A stretch of 62,798 nucleotides of DNA from Puniceibacterium sp. (GTDB taxonomy: Bacteria > Pseudomonadota > Alphaproteobacteria > Rhodobacterales > Rhodobacteraceae): assembly GCA_024636635.1 (NCBI GenBank), contig JAGXGV010000011.1, forward strand, positions 1 to 62,798, written 5' to 3'. A program made the position numbers and the translations under genes. The notes below the pieces were generated by a model. It searched no databases and was not told the DNA's origin. It saw nothing but the letters and a program-made list of their open reading frames with translations. How positions within the stretch are numbered: the stretch's first letter is position 1; each line of letters opens with the position of its first letter. This document shows, piece after piece, positions 22,983 through 32,560 of the stretch.

Positions 22983-23510
22983 TCAGTACGTCGTCGCCGC
23001 CCGCGCTGCCTGATCGTACTGGCCCGACATCAGCCGCAGCAAGGTGGACAGCCGCGTGATCTGTTCGGGTTCGAACCCCAGTTCGCCGACCGCGCTCAGC
23101 AGCAGCGCATCGCGGATCTCGCGGTAGCGTTCGCAGGCGGCGGCGCCTTCGGGGGTCGCTGACACGGTCTTTTCCTTGCCTTGCCGCCCTTCCTGTACCA
23201 GCCCGGCGCGGGCGAGTTTCTTGATCGCATAGTTGACCGTATGCGTATCCTCGATATTCAGGACCAGACAAAGATCCGCCAACCGCTTGGGCCGGTTGCG
23301 GTGATAGACGGAATGAAGCACCAGCACCTCGAGCGCGGTCAGCCCCGGGTGCCCCGCCGTCGCCATGGCACGGACAATCCAGCGCTGGAACGCGTTATGC
23401 GCCAGCGTCAGGCCGAACTCGAACTCGGAAATCTCGGGAAAGGCACCCCCGGCCAGATGGGCCGAGGACACGACCGGACCTAGATCATTCTGTTTCATGA
23501 GCATCAGCAA
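22983..23510 (-). CDS. MarR family transcriptional regulator
   Basis: winged-HTH: LTALEVLVLHSVYHRNRPKRLADLCLVLNIEDTHTVNYAIKKLARAGLVQEGRQGKEKTVSATPEG; start could be 23498. Confidence 0.88.
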   Translation of the reverse strand: MLMLMKQNDLGPVVSSAHLAGGAFPEISEFEFGLTLAHNAFQRWIVRAMATAGHPGLTALEVLVLHSVYHRNRPKRLADLCLVLNIEDTHTVNYAIKKLARAGLVQEGRQGKEKTVSATPEGAAACERYREIRDALLLSAVGELGFEPEQITRLSTLLRLMSGQYDQAARAATTY

Positions 23511-23528
23511 AGCCGATCCTGATAATTT

Positions 23529-23545
23529 GTCAACAAATTGTTGAC
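23529..23545. promoter_or_regulatory. putative MarR-type operator
   Basis: inverted repeat GTCAACAA-A-TTGTTGAC in the divergent promoter region; right arm contains a TTGAC -35-like element. Confidence 0.7.
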
Positions 23546-23548
23546 GTA

Positions 23549-24850
23549 GTGTCAGGACACTTCACAATGACGGGATGGAATCACCTGACGAAAGTTCTTG
23601 CCGTGACCCCCGACCCTGATCATGTCGTTGTCATCGGTGCCGGTATCGTCGGGGTCTCGACTGCGATCTGGCTGCGCCGCTTCGGCGCGCGGGTCACGCT
23701 GGTGGACCGTCTTGCCCCGGGCGAGAGCACGTCGCACGGCAACGGCGGGGTTCTGGCCGCCTGCGCCATGCTGCCGGTCACCGCGCCGGGCCTGCTGCGC
23801 CGCGCGCCGGGCATGTTGCTGGACAGCGATGCGCCGCTGTTCCTGAAATGGGCCTACCTGCCGCGCCTTCTGCCCTGGTTGCTGAAATACCTTGGCCATG
23901 CCAACGCCCCCGAAACCCGCCGCATCGCGCAGGCGCTGACCCCCATCGTCGCCGACAGCGTCGATCAGCACATGGCCCTGACCGACGGCCTTTCGGCGCG
24001 CCGCCATGTGGTGCCGGGCGATTATGTCTATGCCTACCCCGACCGCGCAACCTTTGATGCCGAGGCGGGCGCCTGGGATCTGCGCGCCGAATTCGGCTTT
24101 GCGCCCCGCCTGATCGAAGGCGACGCGGTGCGCGACTTTGAGCCGACGCTTGGCCCGTCGATCACCTGCCTTGCGGTGATGCAGGACCACGGCCACGTCC
24201 GCGACCCCGGCGGCTATGTCAAGGCGCTGGCGCGGGATCTGGTCGCCATGGGCGGCGAAATCCGCCAGACCGACGTGCGGGACGTGACCCTGACCGAAGG
24301 GCGCATCACGGAAATCGTTACCGGTGACGGCCCGCTGGCCTGCGACCGGGCGGTCATCGCCACCGGCGTCTGGTCGGGTCCGCTGATGCGCAAGCTGGGC
24401 CTGAACATCCCGCTGGAATCCGAACGCGGCTATCACATCGTCTTCGAAGGGGCAGAGAACGGCCCCCGCGTGCCCTTCATGATCAACGCCGGAAAATTTG
24501 TCGCAACGCCAATGGACGCGGGCCTGCGCTGTGCGGGTATCCTCGAATTCGGCGGGCTGGACGCGGCCCCGTCGCGCGCGCCTTTCGCGCTGCTGCGCCG
24601 TCAGGTGAAACGCGCCTTTCCCGGCCTCACCCACGGGCACGAGGTTGAATGGATGGGCCATCGGCCCGCGACATCGGACAGTCTGCCGCTGATCGGTCAG
24701 ATCCGTGATACAGGTATCTATGCGGCCTTCGGGCATCACCACATCGGCCTGACAGCCGGTCCAAAGATTGGCCGGATGCTGGCCGGTCTCATGACGGGAC
24801 AACCGTCCAACACCGATCTGACCCCGTACCAACCGGGGCGATTTGCCTGA
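23549..24850 (+). CDS. FAD-dependent oxidoreductase, D-amino acid dehydrogenase (DadA)-like
   Basis: VVVIGAGIVGVSTAIWLRRFGARVTLVDR dinucleotide fold; start uncertain (23549, 23567 or 23603). Confidence 0.88.
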   Translation: MSGHFTMTGWNHLTKVLAVTPDPDHVVVIGAGIVGVSTAIWLRRFGARVTLVDRLAPGESTSHGNGGVLAACAMLPVTAPGLLRRAPGMLLDSDAPLFLKWAYLPRLLPWLLKYLGHANAPETRRIAQALTPIVADSVDQHMALTDGLSARRHVVPGDYVYAYPDRATFDAEAGAWDLRAEFGFAPRLIEGDAVRDFEPTLGPSITCLAVMQDHGHVRDPGGYVKALARDLVAMGGEIRQTDVRDVTLTEGRITEIVTGDGPLACDRAVIATGVWSGPLMRKLGLNIPLESERGYHIVFEGAENGPRVPFMINAGKFVATPMDAGLRCAGILEFGGLDAAPSRAPFALLRRQVKRAFPGLTHGHEVEWMGHRPATSDSLPLIGQIRDTGIYAAFGHHHIGLTAGPKIGRMLAGLMTGQPSNTDLTPYQPGRFA

Positions 24851-24880
24851 ACCACCACTTTCAACACGGGAGACAACACC

Positions 24881-25858
24881 ATGAAACTGATCACGAATAC
24901 CCTTTCCGGACTGGCCTGCGCCACGGCGCTGACCGCGCCCGCGATGGCCGAAACCTGGGACATGCCCATGGCCTATTCGGCCTCGAACTTCCATTCGGCC
25001 ACGGCCACCGAATTTGCCCGATGCGTGACCACCGGCACCATGGGCGAGATCGAGATCGTGACTCACCCGGGCGGCGCGCTGTTCGCCGGGGCCGACATCA
25101 AACGGGCGATCCAGACCGGTCAGGTGCCTATCGGGGAACGCCTGCTGTCGGGCCATGCAAATGAAAATGCCGTCTTCGGCTTCGATTCCATCCCCTTCCT
25201 GTCGCCCAGCTTTGACGATCACGCCAAACTTTGGGAAGCTGCCAAGCCCGAGATGGAAAAGGTGCTGGAAGAGCAGAACCTGCACCTGCTCTATTCCATT
25301 CCCTGGCCGCCGCAGGGCCTTTATTTCGACCGCGAGGTGACCTCTGTCGCGGATATGGAGGGGATCAAGTTCCGGTCCTACAACAATGCCACCGCGCGGC
25401 TGGCCGAACTGACCGGCATGGCGCCCGTCACGATCGAGGCGGCGGAGCTGAGCCAGGCCTTCGCCACAGGCGTCGCGGAATCGATGATCTCGTCCGGGGC
25501 CACCGGCTATGATCAGAAGGTATGGGAATCGCTCACATATTTCTATCAGGTCGACGCCTGGCTGCCGCGCAATTATGTGCTGGTGAACGGGGACACCTGG
25601 GCCGACACCTCTGATGCCGGCAAGGCCGTGATCGAAGGCTGCGCCGGGCTTGCGGAATATGCCGGCCTCTACCGGGCCAAGGAATATACCAATTTCACCT
25701 ATGAAGGCCTGCGCGAAGGCGGCATGATGGTGCAACCCCCTTCGGAACAGCTTGAATCCGACCTGCGCGCCATCGGCGACACAATGACCACTGAATGGCT
25801 CGAACAGGCCGGCGAGGCCGGACAGGCCATCGTTGACAATTACCGCGCCATGCAGTGA
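24881..25858 (+). CDS. TRAP transporter substrate-binding protein (DctP)
   Basis: signal peptide, SVADMEGIKFRSYNNATARLAELTGMAPVTIEAAELSQAFATGVAESMISSGATG. Confidence 0.94.
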   Translation: MKLITNTLSGLACATALTAPAMAETWDMPMAYSASNFHSATATEFARCVTTGTMGEIEIVTHPGGALFAGADIKRAIQTGQVPIGERLLSGHANENAVFGFDSIPFLSPSFDDHAKLWEAAKPEMEKVLEEQNLHLLYSIPWPPQGLYFDREVTSVADMEGIKFRSYNNATARLAELTGMAPVTIEAAELSQAFATGVAESMISSGATGYDQKVWESLTYFYQVDAWLPRNYVLVNGDTWADTSDAGKAVIEGCAGLAEYAGLYRAKEYTNFTYEGLREGGMMVQPPSEQLESDLRAIGDTMTTEWLEQAGEAGQAIVDNYRAMQ

Positions 25859-25915
25859 CGACAAACCCGGGTGGCCCGGCGCCGGGCCACCCGCTCTGTG
25901 ATCCGGGGGATTGCC

Positions 25916-26449
25916 ATGCCACTGCTGCGCCAGATCCGACGCGGGCTCGATGCCCTGTACCTTGGCGCGGGGGTGCTTGCCGCGCTCTGCCTTGTCGCCA
26001 TCCTGCTGCTCATTGTCGCCCAGATGCTGGCCCGCTGGACCGGCACCGTCTTTCCCGGCGGCGCAGCCTATGCCGGCTATGCCATGGCGGCCGCCTCCTT
26101 CCTTGCCTTTGCCAATGCGCTGAACCGGGGCGCGCATATCCGCGTCTCGATCCTGTTGTCGGCCGTGTCCGACCGCGTGCGTCTGCTGCTGGAACTCTGG
26201 TGCTTCGCGCTTGGCGCCGCGATTGGCTGGTATTTCACCTGGTACGCTTTCTGGTTCACTTACTGGTCGTGGAAATTCAACGAGGTGTCGCAATCCCAGG
26301 ACGTCACCGCTCTGTGGATTCCGCAATCTGTGATGGTGCTTGGCGGAGGAATCTTGTCCATCGCATTAACAGATCACCTCATCCATCTGATGTTGAACGG
26401 TAAACATCGCATGACCCGCGATCTTGTCGACCAGTCCCACGGAGAGTGA
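25916..26449 (+). CDS. TRAP transporter small permease (DctQ)
   Basis: four-TM DctQ-like protein between dctP and dctM. Confidence 0.88.
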   Translation: MPLLRQIRRGLDALYLGAGVLAALCLVAILLLIVAQMLARWTGTVFPGGAAYAGYAMAAASFLAFANALNRGAHIRVSILLSAVSDRVRLLLELWCFALGAAIGWYFTWYAFWFTYWSWKFNEVSQSQDVTALWIPQSVMVLGGGILSIALTDHLIHLMLNGKHRMTRDLVDQSHGE

Positions 26450-26450
26450 C

Positions 26451-27758
26451 ATGACCGAGATTTATGCCATCACGCTGTTTCTCCTTGTCCTTTTCCTGCT
26501 GCTGGGCACAGGGGTCTGGGTCGGCCTTGCCCTGATGGGCGTCGCCTGGGTCGGCATGGAGCTTTTCACGTCACGCCCGGTGGGTGATGCCATGGTCACG
26601 ACAATCTGGGCCACGGCGTCCAGCTGGACGCTGACCGCGCTGCCGCTGTTCATCTGGATGGGTGAAATCCTCTATCGGACAAGGCTTTCCGAGGATATGT
26701 TCAAGGGCCTGTCGCCTTGGCTCGCCCGGTTGCCGGGGGGGCTCGTGCATACCAACATCGTTGGCTGCACGGTCTTTGCCGCTGTCTCTGGCTCGTCCGC
26801 GGCGACCCTGTCGACCGTGGGCAAGATGTCGATCCCGGAACTGCGCGCGCGCAACTATCCCGAAAAGCTGATCATCGGCACGCTCGCCGGGGCGGCGACG
26901 CTGGGGCTGATGATCCCGCCCAGCCTCGCGCTTATCGTCTATGGCGTGTCGGTCAACGAATCCATCACCGCGCTGTTCTTTGCCGGCGTGATCCCGGGCC
27001 TCGTGCTGGCCGCGATGTTCATGGGTTACGTCGCGCTTTACGCCACCTTTTCGAAAGGCTGGGCGCCGGTTGCCGAAACCGGAATGAATCTGGCCGAAAA
27101 GCTGCGCAATTCACGGTTCCTTTTGCCGGTGATCGGCCTGATCGTGGTGGTCATCGGCTCGATGTACCTCGGGTTTGCCACCGCGACCGAGGCGGCGGCC
27201 TTCGGCGTGATCGGTGCGCTGGTGCTGGCCGCCGGACAGGGTTCCCTGTCATGGCAGACCTTCAACGCAAGCCTGATGGGCGCCACGCGTACCTCTGCGA
27301 TGATCGCGCTGATCCTGATCGGTGCGGCTTTTCTCAAGCTCTCGATGGGCTTCACCGGCCTGCCGCGCGCGCTGGCCGACCTGATCGCGGCGATGGAGCT
27401 TAGCCGGTTCCAGCTGTTGATGGCGCTGCTGGTGTTCTACATCGTGCTGGGCATGTTCCTTGACGGAATCAGTTCCGTCGTCCTGACCATGGCGGTGGTC
27501 GAACCGATGGTGCGCGAGGCGGGGATCGACCTGATCTGGTTCGGCATCTTCGTCGTCGTGGTGGTCGAGATGGCGCAGATCACGCCGCCCATCGGCTTTA
27601 ACCTCTTCGTGTTGCAGGGGATGACGGATCACGAAATGGGCTATATCACGCGCGCAGCACTTCCCATGTTCCTGATCATGGTGCTCATGGTCTTTGTGCT
27701 GATCTGGGTGCCAGATCTGGCGCTCTGGCTGCCCGACACCATCCGCGAGGCGCGATGA
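26451..27758 (+). CDS. TRAP transporter large permease (DctM)
   Basis: SGSSAATLSTVGKMSIPELRARNYPEKLIIGTLAGAATLGLMIPPS. Confidence 0.95.
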   Translation: MTEIYAITLFLLVLFLLLGTGVWVGLALMGVAWVGMELFTSRPVGDAMVTTIWATASSWTLTALPLFIWMGEILYRTRLSEDMFKGLSPWLARLPGGLVHTNIVGCTVFAAVSGSSAATLSTVGKMSIPELRARNYPEKLIIGTLAGAATLGLMIPPSLALIVYGVSVNESITALFFAGVIPGLVLAAMFMGYVALYATFSKGWAPVAETGMNLAEKLRNSRFLLPVIGLIVVVIGSMYLGFATATEAAAFGVIGALVLAAGQGSLSWQTFNASLMGATRTSAMIALILIGAAFLKLSMGFTGLPRALADLIAAMELSRFQLLMALLVFYIVLGMFLDGISSVVLTMAVVEPMVREAGIDLIWFGIFVVVVVEMAQITPPIGFNLFVLQGMTDHEMGYITRAALPMFLIMVLMVFVLIWVPDLALWLPDTIREAR

Positions 27759-27761
27759 ACC

Positions 27762-28682
27762 TTGGCTTTGCTGCATATCCTTGCCCGCCACGCGCGGCTG
27801 TGCCTGATGCTGGGTCTGATCGCGGGTCTTGTCCTGCCGGATCTGGCGGCTTTTCTCAGACCCTGGCTGCCACAGATGGTCGCGCTGTTGCTGTTCCTCA
27901 CCGCGTTCCGGGTGGGACCGGCGGCGGCGCTGGGCGGGCTTGCACTAGGGCGGCGCAGCCTTGGCGTCGTGCTGGTGCTACAGGGGGCGCTGCCGCTGGC
28001 GGGGCTGGCATTGTGTGCGGGTCTCGGCGTGCTCGACACGGCCTTCGGCCTTGCCGTGGTGCTGATGCTCTGCGCGCCCTCGGTCACCGGGGCGCCGAAC
28101 TTTGCGATCATGGCCGGGCAGGACCCGGGCCCGGCGATGCGGGTGCTGGTGCTGGGCACGCTGCTGTTTCCGCTGACCGTCCTGCCGGTGCTGGCGCTGC
28201 TGCCGCAGCTGGGCGGAACGGGGGCGGCGCTGCGCGCGGTGGGGTGGCTGATCGGTGTCACGATGCTGGCGGTGGCGGGTGGATTTGCCGCCCGGTCGCT
28301 GCTGCTGCCGCATCCGTCGCAGGCGCAGATCCGCGCGCTGGACGGGGTGGCGGCACTGGCGCTTGGGGTGATCGTCGTAGGCCTCATGTCGGCCATCGGT
28401 CCGCTGGTGCGCAGCGACCCCTGGCGCCTTGCGGTCTGGCTCGGCGCGGTGGTGGCGGTGAACTTCGGCCTGCAACTGGTCTGTTTCGCGCTGCTGCGCC
28501 GCCGCTGGGGCGCTCAGGGCTGGGCTGTGCCGGTGGCCATCGTGGCGGGAAACCGCAACATCGCGCTGTTTCTCGTGGCGCTGCCGCCCGCGATCACCGA
28601 TCCGCTGCTGCTGTTCATCGGCTGCTACCAGATCCCCATGTACCTCACCCCGGTCCTGCTGAGGCGGCTCTATGACCGATGA
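27762..28682 (+). CDS. polytopic membrane transporter, bile acid:sodium symporter (BASS)-like
   Basis: multi-TM with APSVTGAPNFAIMAG and AGNRNIALFLVALPP; TTG start. Confidence 0.6.
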   Translation: MALLHILARHARLCLMLGLIAGLVLPDLAAFLRPWLPQMVALLLFLTAFRVGPAAALGGLALGRRSLGVVLVLQGALPLAGLALCAGLGVLDTAFGLAVVLMLCAPSVTGAPNFAIMAGQDPGPAMRVLVLGTLLFPLTVLPVLALLPQLGGTGAALRAVGWLIGVTMLAVAGGFAARSLLLPHPSQAQIRALDGVAALALGVIVVGLMSAIGPLVRSDPWRLAVWLGAVVAVNFGLQLVCFALLRRRWGAQGWAVPVAIVAGNRNIALFLVALPPAITDPLLLFIGCYQIPMYLTPVLLRRLYDR

Positions 28683-29406
28683 CGCCTTTCCCCGCATCCG
28701 CAGCGTCGGCACGGACGGCCTGCTGGTCAGCTTTGCCGACCGGCTGTCAGAACCGGCCAACCGCGCCGCGCTTGCGTTGCGCGCCGCCGTGGACAGGGCC
28801 GGATGGTCGGGAGTCGAGGAAACATCGACCTCATTGGTTTCGGCCTATCTGCGCTTTGATCCGCTGGGGCCGGGGGCTGAAAACCTGCGCGCCCGGCTCG
28901 AGTCCCTGCTGGCCGAGCGGGACTGGACCACTGCCGACCTGCCGGACGGCCGCCGGTTCTTTCGCATTCCGACTGTCTATGGCCCCGACCGCGCGCCACA
29001 ACTGGCCGAAGCCGCAGAGCTTGCAGGGATGTCGGTGCAACAGGCCATCGACTCGATCGCCGCCGCGCGGGTGCGCGTCACCACCATCGGCTTTGCCCCC
29101 GGCCAGCCCTATCTGGGCGAATTGCCGGAACAATGGGACATCCCGCGCCAAAGCGCGCTGACCGCGACCGTGCCGATGGGTGCGCTTGTGGTGGCGATCC
29201 GTCAGCTTGTGCTGTTTTCGGTCACCACGCCCACCGGCTGGCGCCACATCGGGCAGACCGCCTTTCGCCTGTTTCGCCCCGACAGCGAAACCCCATTTGT
29301 GCTGCGCCCGGGGGACGAGGCGCAGTTCGTGCCGGTCGCGCCCGGGGAGCTTGCCAACATGGACGACGATCCCGACGGCGGCGCCACATCCGAGGTGATC
29401 CGATGA
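28672..29406 (+). CDS. pxpB: 5-oxoprolinase subunit PxpB (KipI-like)
   Basis: GFAPGQPYLGELPEQWDIPRQSALTATVPMGALVVAIRQLVLFSVTTPTGWRHIGQT. Confidence 0.92.
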   Translation: MTDDAFPRIRSVGTDGLLVSFADRLSEPANRAALALRAAVDRAGWSGVEETSTSLVSAYLRFDPLGPGAENLRARLESLLAERDWTTADLPDGRRFFRIPTVYGPDRAPQLAEAAELAGMSVQQAIDSIAAARVRVTTIGFAPGQPYLGELPEQWDIPRQSALTATVPMGALVVAIRQLVLFSVTTPTGWRHIGQTAFRLFRPDSETPFVLRPGDEAQFVPVAPGELANMDDDPDGGATSEVIR

Positions 29407-30464
29407 GCGGTGTCCTGATCGTCCACAGCGCCGGTCCGGGCGTCACCGTGCAGGACCGGGGCCGCAGCGGCACGCTCGCATTCGGGCTGTCGCGCGGCGG
29501 TGCGATGGACCGGCTGGCCCTGGCCGAAGGCGCGGCCCTGCTGGGGCAGCCCGGCACGCTTGCCACGCTTGAGCTGGCCGGGATGGGAGGGCGGTTCGAG
29601 GCAAGCCGCGACCTGCGCATCGCCCTGACCGGCGCGCCGATGCGCGCGTCCCTGACCCTCGCGCCGCAAGGCGCGGTACACGGCAATGCGCCGCAAGGCG
29701 CGGTACAGGGTGGCCGTCTGGTCTGGGGGGCGTCGCATCTGCTGCCCGCAGGTGCCACGCTCGATATCGGGCCGGTGACGGCGGGGGCCTACGGGTATCT
29801 GCACGTGGGCGGAGGGATCGACGTGCCGCAGGTGCTGGGCGCGCGTTCGGCGCATCTGGCCGCCGGTCTGGGCCGGGTGATCAAGGCGGGTGACCGCCTG
29901 CCGCTGGGCAAGGACGCTGGTCAGGGCACTGGCCTTGCCCTGCCGCCGTCCGACCGGTTCGGTGGTGGCGTGGTGCGCGTGGTGGCCAGCCTTCAGACCG
30001 GGCTGTTCCCGCAGGACCAGCTTGACCGCTTTGCGCGGACAGAATTCCGCCGCGACACAAGGGCCAACCGCATGGGTGTCCGGCTGGATGGCGCGGGCGA
30101 AGGCTTTGCCGTTTCCGGCGGCCTCTCGGTCGTTTCCGAACTGATCGTGCCGGGGGATATTCAGGTGACGGGTGACGGCGCGCCATTCGTTCTGATGGCC
30201 GAAAGCCAGACCACCGGCGGCTATCCCCGCATCGCCACCGTGCTGCCCTGCGACCTGCCGCGCGTGGCGCAGGCGCCGGCAGGGGCCGTGCTGGAATTCC
30301 GCTTTGTCACGATGGCAGAGGCGCTCGAGGCGGAACGCCGTCATCGCAACGACATTTCGGCACTGGCCGGACAGATACAGCCGCTGGTGCGCGACCCGCA
30401 TGATATCCGCGACCTGCTGGCCTATCAGCTGATCAGCGGCGTGACCGCGGGCAACGACCTTTAG
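29403..30464 (+). CDS. pxpC: 5-oxoprolinase subunit PxpC (KipA/biotin-dependent carboxyltransferase-like)
   Basis: GPGVTVQDRGRSGTLAFGLSRGGAMDRLALAEG; ATGA overlap with pxpB. Confidence 0.92.
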   Translation: MSGVLIVHSAGPGVTVQDRGRSGTLAFGLSRGGAMDRLALAEGAALLGQPGTLATLELAGMGGRFEASRDLRIALTGAPMRASLTLAPQGAVHGNAPQGAVQGGRLVWGASHLLPAGATLDIGPVTAGAYGYLHVGGGIDVPQVLGARSAHLAAGLGRVIKAGDRLPLGKDAGQGTGLALPPSDRFGGGVVRVVASLQTGLFPQDQLDRFARTEFRRDTRANRMGVRLDGAGEGFAVSGGLSVVSELIVPGDIQVTGDGAPFVLMAESQTTGGYPRIATVLPCDLPRVAQAPAGAVLEFRFVTMAEALEAERRHRNDISALAGQIQPLVRDPHDIRDLLAYQLISGVTAGNDL

Positions 30465-30475
30465 GGAGACAGGAC

Positions 30476-31264
30476 ATGACACGGACAGTCGATCTGAATG
30501 CCGACATGGGCGAAAGCTTTGGACCCTGGGTCATGGGCTCTGATGCCGAACTGCTGAAGGTCGTGACCTCGGCCAACATCGCCTGCGGCTTTCACGCCGG
30601 CGACTGGGATGTGATGGCCGCGACAATGAAAGAGGCGGTGGCCAACGGCACCGGCATTGGCGCGCATCCGGGCTTTCCCGACCTTCAGGGATTTGGCCGC
30701 CGACGCATGGACCTGCCCGCGCGGTCCCTGCGCAATCTGGTGCGCTACCAGCTGGGCGCGGCGCGGGCCATGGCGGCGGCCGAGGGCGGCACCGTGCGGC
30801 ATCTCAAGCTGCACGGGATGCTTGCCAACATGGCATCGGGCGACGCCGAAATGGCGCGGGCCTGCTATCAGGGCGCGCTGGATGTGGACCCCGACATCAT
30901 CGTGATGGTGCTGGCCGCCACTGCCCAGCAAGAGGCGGTCGAATCGCTGGGCTGTGCCTGGGCGGGCGAGATATTTGCCGACCGCGCCTACAACGACGAT
31001 GCCACGCTTGTGGACCGCAGCCTGCCGGGGGCGGTGATCCACGATCCCGCACAAGCAGGCCGACGCATGGCCAGGATGGTCGCGGCGGGGGCCATCGTCA
31101 CGGAAAGCGGGCTGCGGATCCCGGCGGCTGTGGACACGATCTGCCTGCACGGCGACGGCCCGACGGCGCTTGCGATCGCGCAGGCCGTCCGCGCCGCGCT
31201 CGAAGCGGATGGCGTCAGCCTGCGCCCCTTCAAGGGCCGCACCGGTCCCGTGCACGTTGCCTGA
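30476..31264 (+). CDS. pxpA: 5-oxoprolinase subunit PxpA (LamB/YcsF family)
   Basis: VDLNADMGESFGPWVMGSDAELLKVVTSANIACGFHAGDW. Confidence 0.96.
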   Translation: MTRTVDLNADMGESFGPWVMGSDAELLKVVTSANIACGFHAGDWDVMAATMKEAVANGTGIGAHPGFPDLQGFGRRRMDLPARSLRNLVRYQLGAARAMAAAEGGTVRHLKLHGMLANMASGDAEMARACYQGALDVDPDIIVMVLAATAQQEAVESLGCAWAGEIFADRAYNDDATLVDRSLPGAVIHDPAQAGRRMARMVAAGAIVTESGLRIPAAVDTICLHGDGPTALAIAQAVRAALEADGVSLRPFKGRTGPVHVA

Positions 31265-31306
31265 CGGTCCCGGGGCCATCCGGCCACGCGGGAAGGGGCG
31301 GCGGCA

Positions 31307-32560
31307 TCAGGGCCGGATCAGCAGCACCTGCACATCAGCGACGTTCGTTCCCGTGGCGCCGGTCATCAGCAGATCGCCCGCAGAGTCAAGCGCGGCAAAG
31401 CTGTCGTTGTTGGCCAGCAACGCGTCGCCGTCCTGTCCCGCCCCGGCGATCCGCGCGGCGGTGCCCGCATCCACCACGCCGCCGGCCGCTTCTGTCGGCC
31501 CGTCGCGCCCGTCGGTGCCGCCCGATAGGAACAGCCAGTCACCATCCATCCGGGGCGCGGACAGCGCGACCCGCAGCGCCAGTTCCTGATTGCGCCCGCC
31601 GCGCCCGGTGCCGCGCAGGATCACCGTAGTTTCGCCGCCGAACAGCAGCGCCGTGGGGCCGTCCACGGGTGCCATGAGGGACAGAACCTCTTGTGCGGCC
31701 GCGTCCACGTCGCCAATAAGCGGCGCCTGCGCCACGCGCACGTTCCAGCCTTCGGTCGCGGCAAGGTCCGCCATGGCGGCGACGGACTGTCCGTTCGATC
31801 CGACCATGATGTTGCTGGCGAAAGGGACGGCCTCCGGGGCGCGGTCGTGTTCCAGCGCATCGCGTGCGGGCGCGGGCAGCCTGTCCCAGAGGCCGTGGTT
31901 CCTGAGCAGGGCGCGCGCCTCTTGCACGCTGCCGATGGGGCCGACCGTGGGCCCCGAGGCGATGGCGCGCAGGTCGTCGCCGATCACGTCGGACAGGATC
32001 AGCGCGGTCACCGGCGCGGGGGCAGCCCGGCGCAGAAATCCGCCGCCCTTGAGCTGCGAGAGCTGCTGGCGCACAAGGTTCATCTGGACGATATCAAGCC
32101 CGGCGGACAGCAGAATCTGGTTGACCTTCGCCTTGTCGTCCAGCGTCAGCCCCGCGACCGGAGCGGGCAGCAGCGCCGAACCACCGCCCGAAATCAGCGC
32201 GATCACCTGATCCCCGTCGCCGCAGGTGTCAAGCAGGTCCATGACCGCCCGGCCCGCGGCGGCCCCGGCGGCATCGGGGACCGGATGGCCCGCGCGCAGG
32301 ACCCGCGCCCCGGGCACGCCTTGGGTGTTTTCGTGATGGGTCACGGCCAGCGCCTCGTGCGGGCCGGTGACATGGTTCAGCGCCTCGGCCAGCATCGCGG
32401 GTGCCGCCTTGCCCACGGCGATCAGCACCGTGCGCCCCTTTGCCCGTGGCAGCGGCGCAATCGCAAGCTGGCGGCGCACGGCAAGGGCAGGATCGGCGGC
32501 CGTCACGGCTGCGTCGTACAGGCGGCGCGCAAGGCTGCGCAGGTCATCATTCGGGGTCAT
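31307..32560 (-). CDS. glycerate 2-kinase, MOFRL family
   Basis: VLIAVGKAAPAMLAEAL, ALISGGGSALLPAP, LFLSGGTDGRDGPTEAAGGVVD. Confidence 0.92.
   Translation of the reverse strand: MTPNDDLRSLARRLYDAAVTAADPALAVRRQLAIAPLPRAKGRTVLIAVGKAAPAMLAEALNHVTGPHEALAVTHHENTQGVPGARVLRAGHPVPDAAGAAAGRAVMDLLDTCGDGDQVIALISGGGSALLPAPVAGLTLDDKAKVNQILLSAGLDIVQMNLVRQQLSQLKGGGFLRRAAPAPVTALILSDVIGDDLRAIASGPTVGPIGSVQEARALLRNHGLWDRLPAPARDALEHDRAPEAVPFASNIMVGSNGQSVAAMADLAATEGWNVRVAQAPLIGDVDAAAQEVLSLMAPVDGPTALLFGGETTVILRGTGRGGRNQELALRVALSAPRMDGDWLFLSGGTDGRDGPTEAAGGVVDAGTAARIAGAGQDGDALLANNDSFAALDSAGDLLMTGATGTNVADVQVLLIRP

Noticed and set aside
23552-26326. 924-aa ORF on the minus strand
   Set aside because: Antisense shadow of the oxidoreductase/dctPQ genes; low-complexity Gly/Arg/His translation without recognisable domains, typical of GC-rich third-position bias.
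27755-28675. 306-aa plus-strand ORF starting at the ATG overlapping dctM
   Set aside because: Translation is Gly/Ala/Arg low complexity; the 27762 frame gives a coherent membrane transporter.
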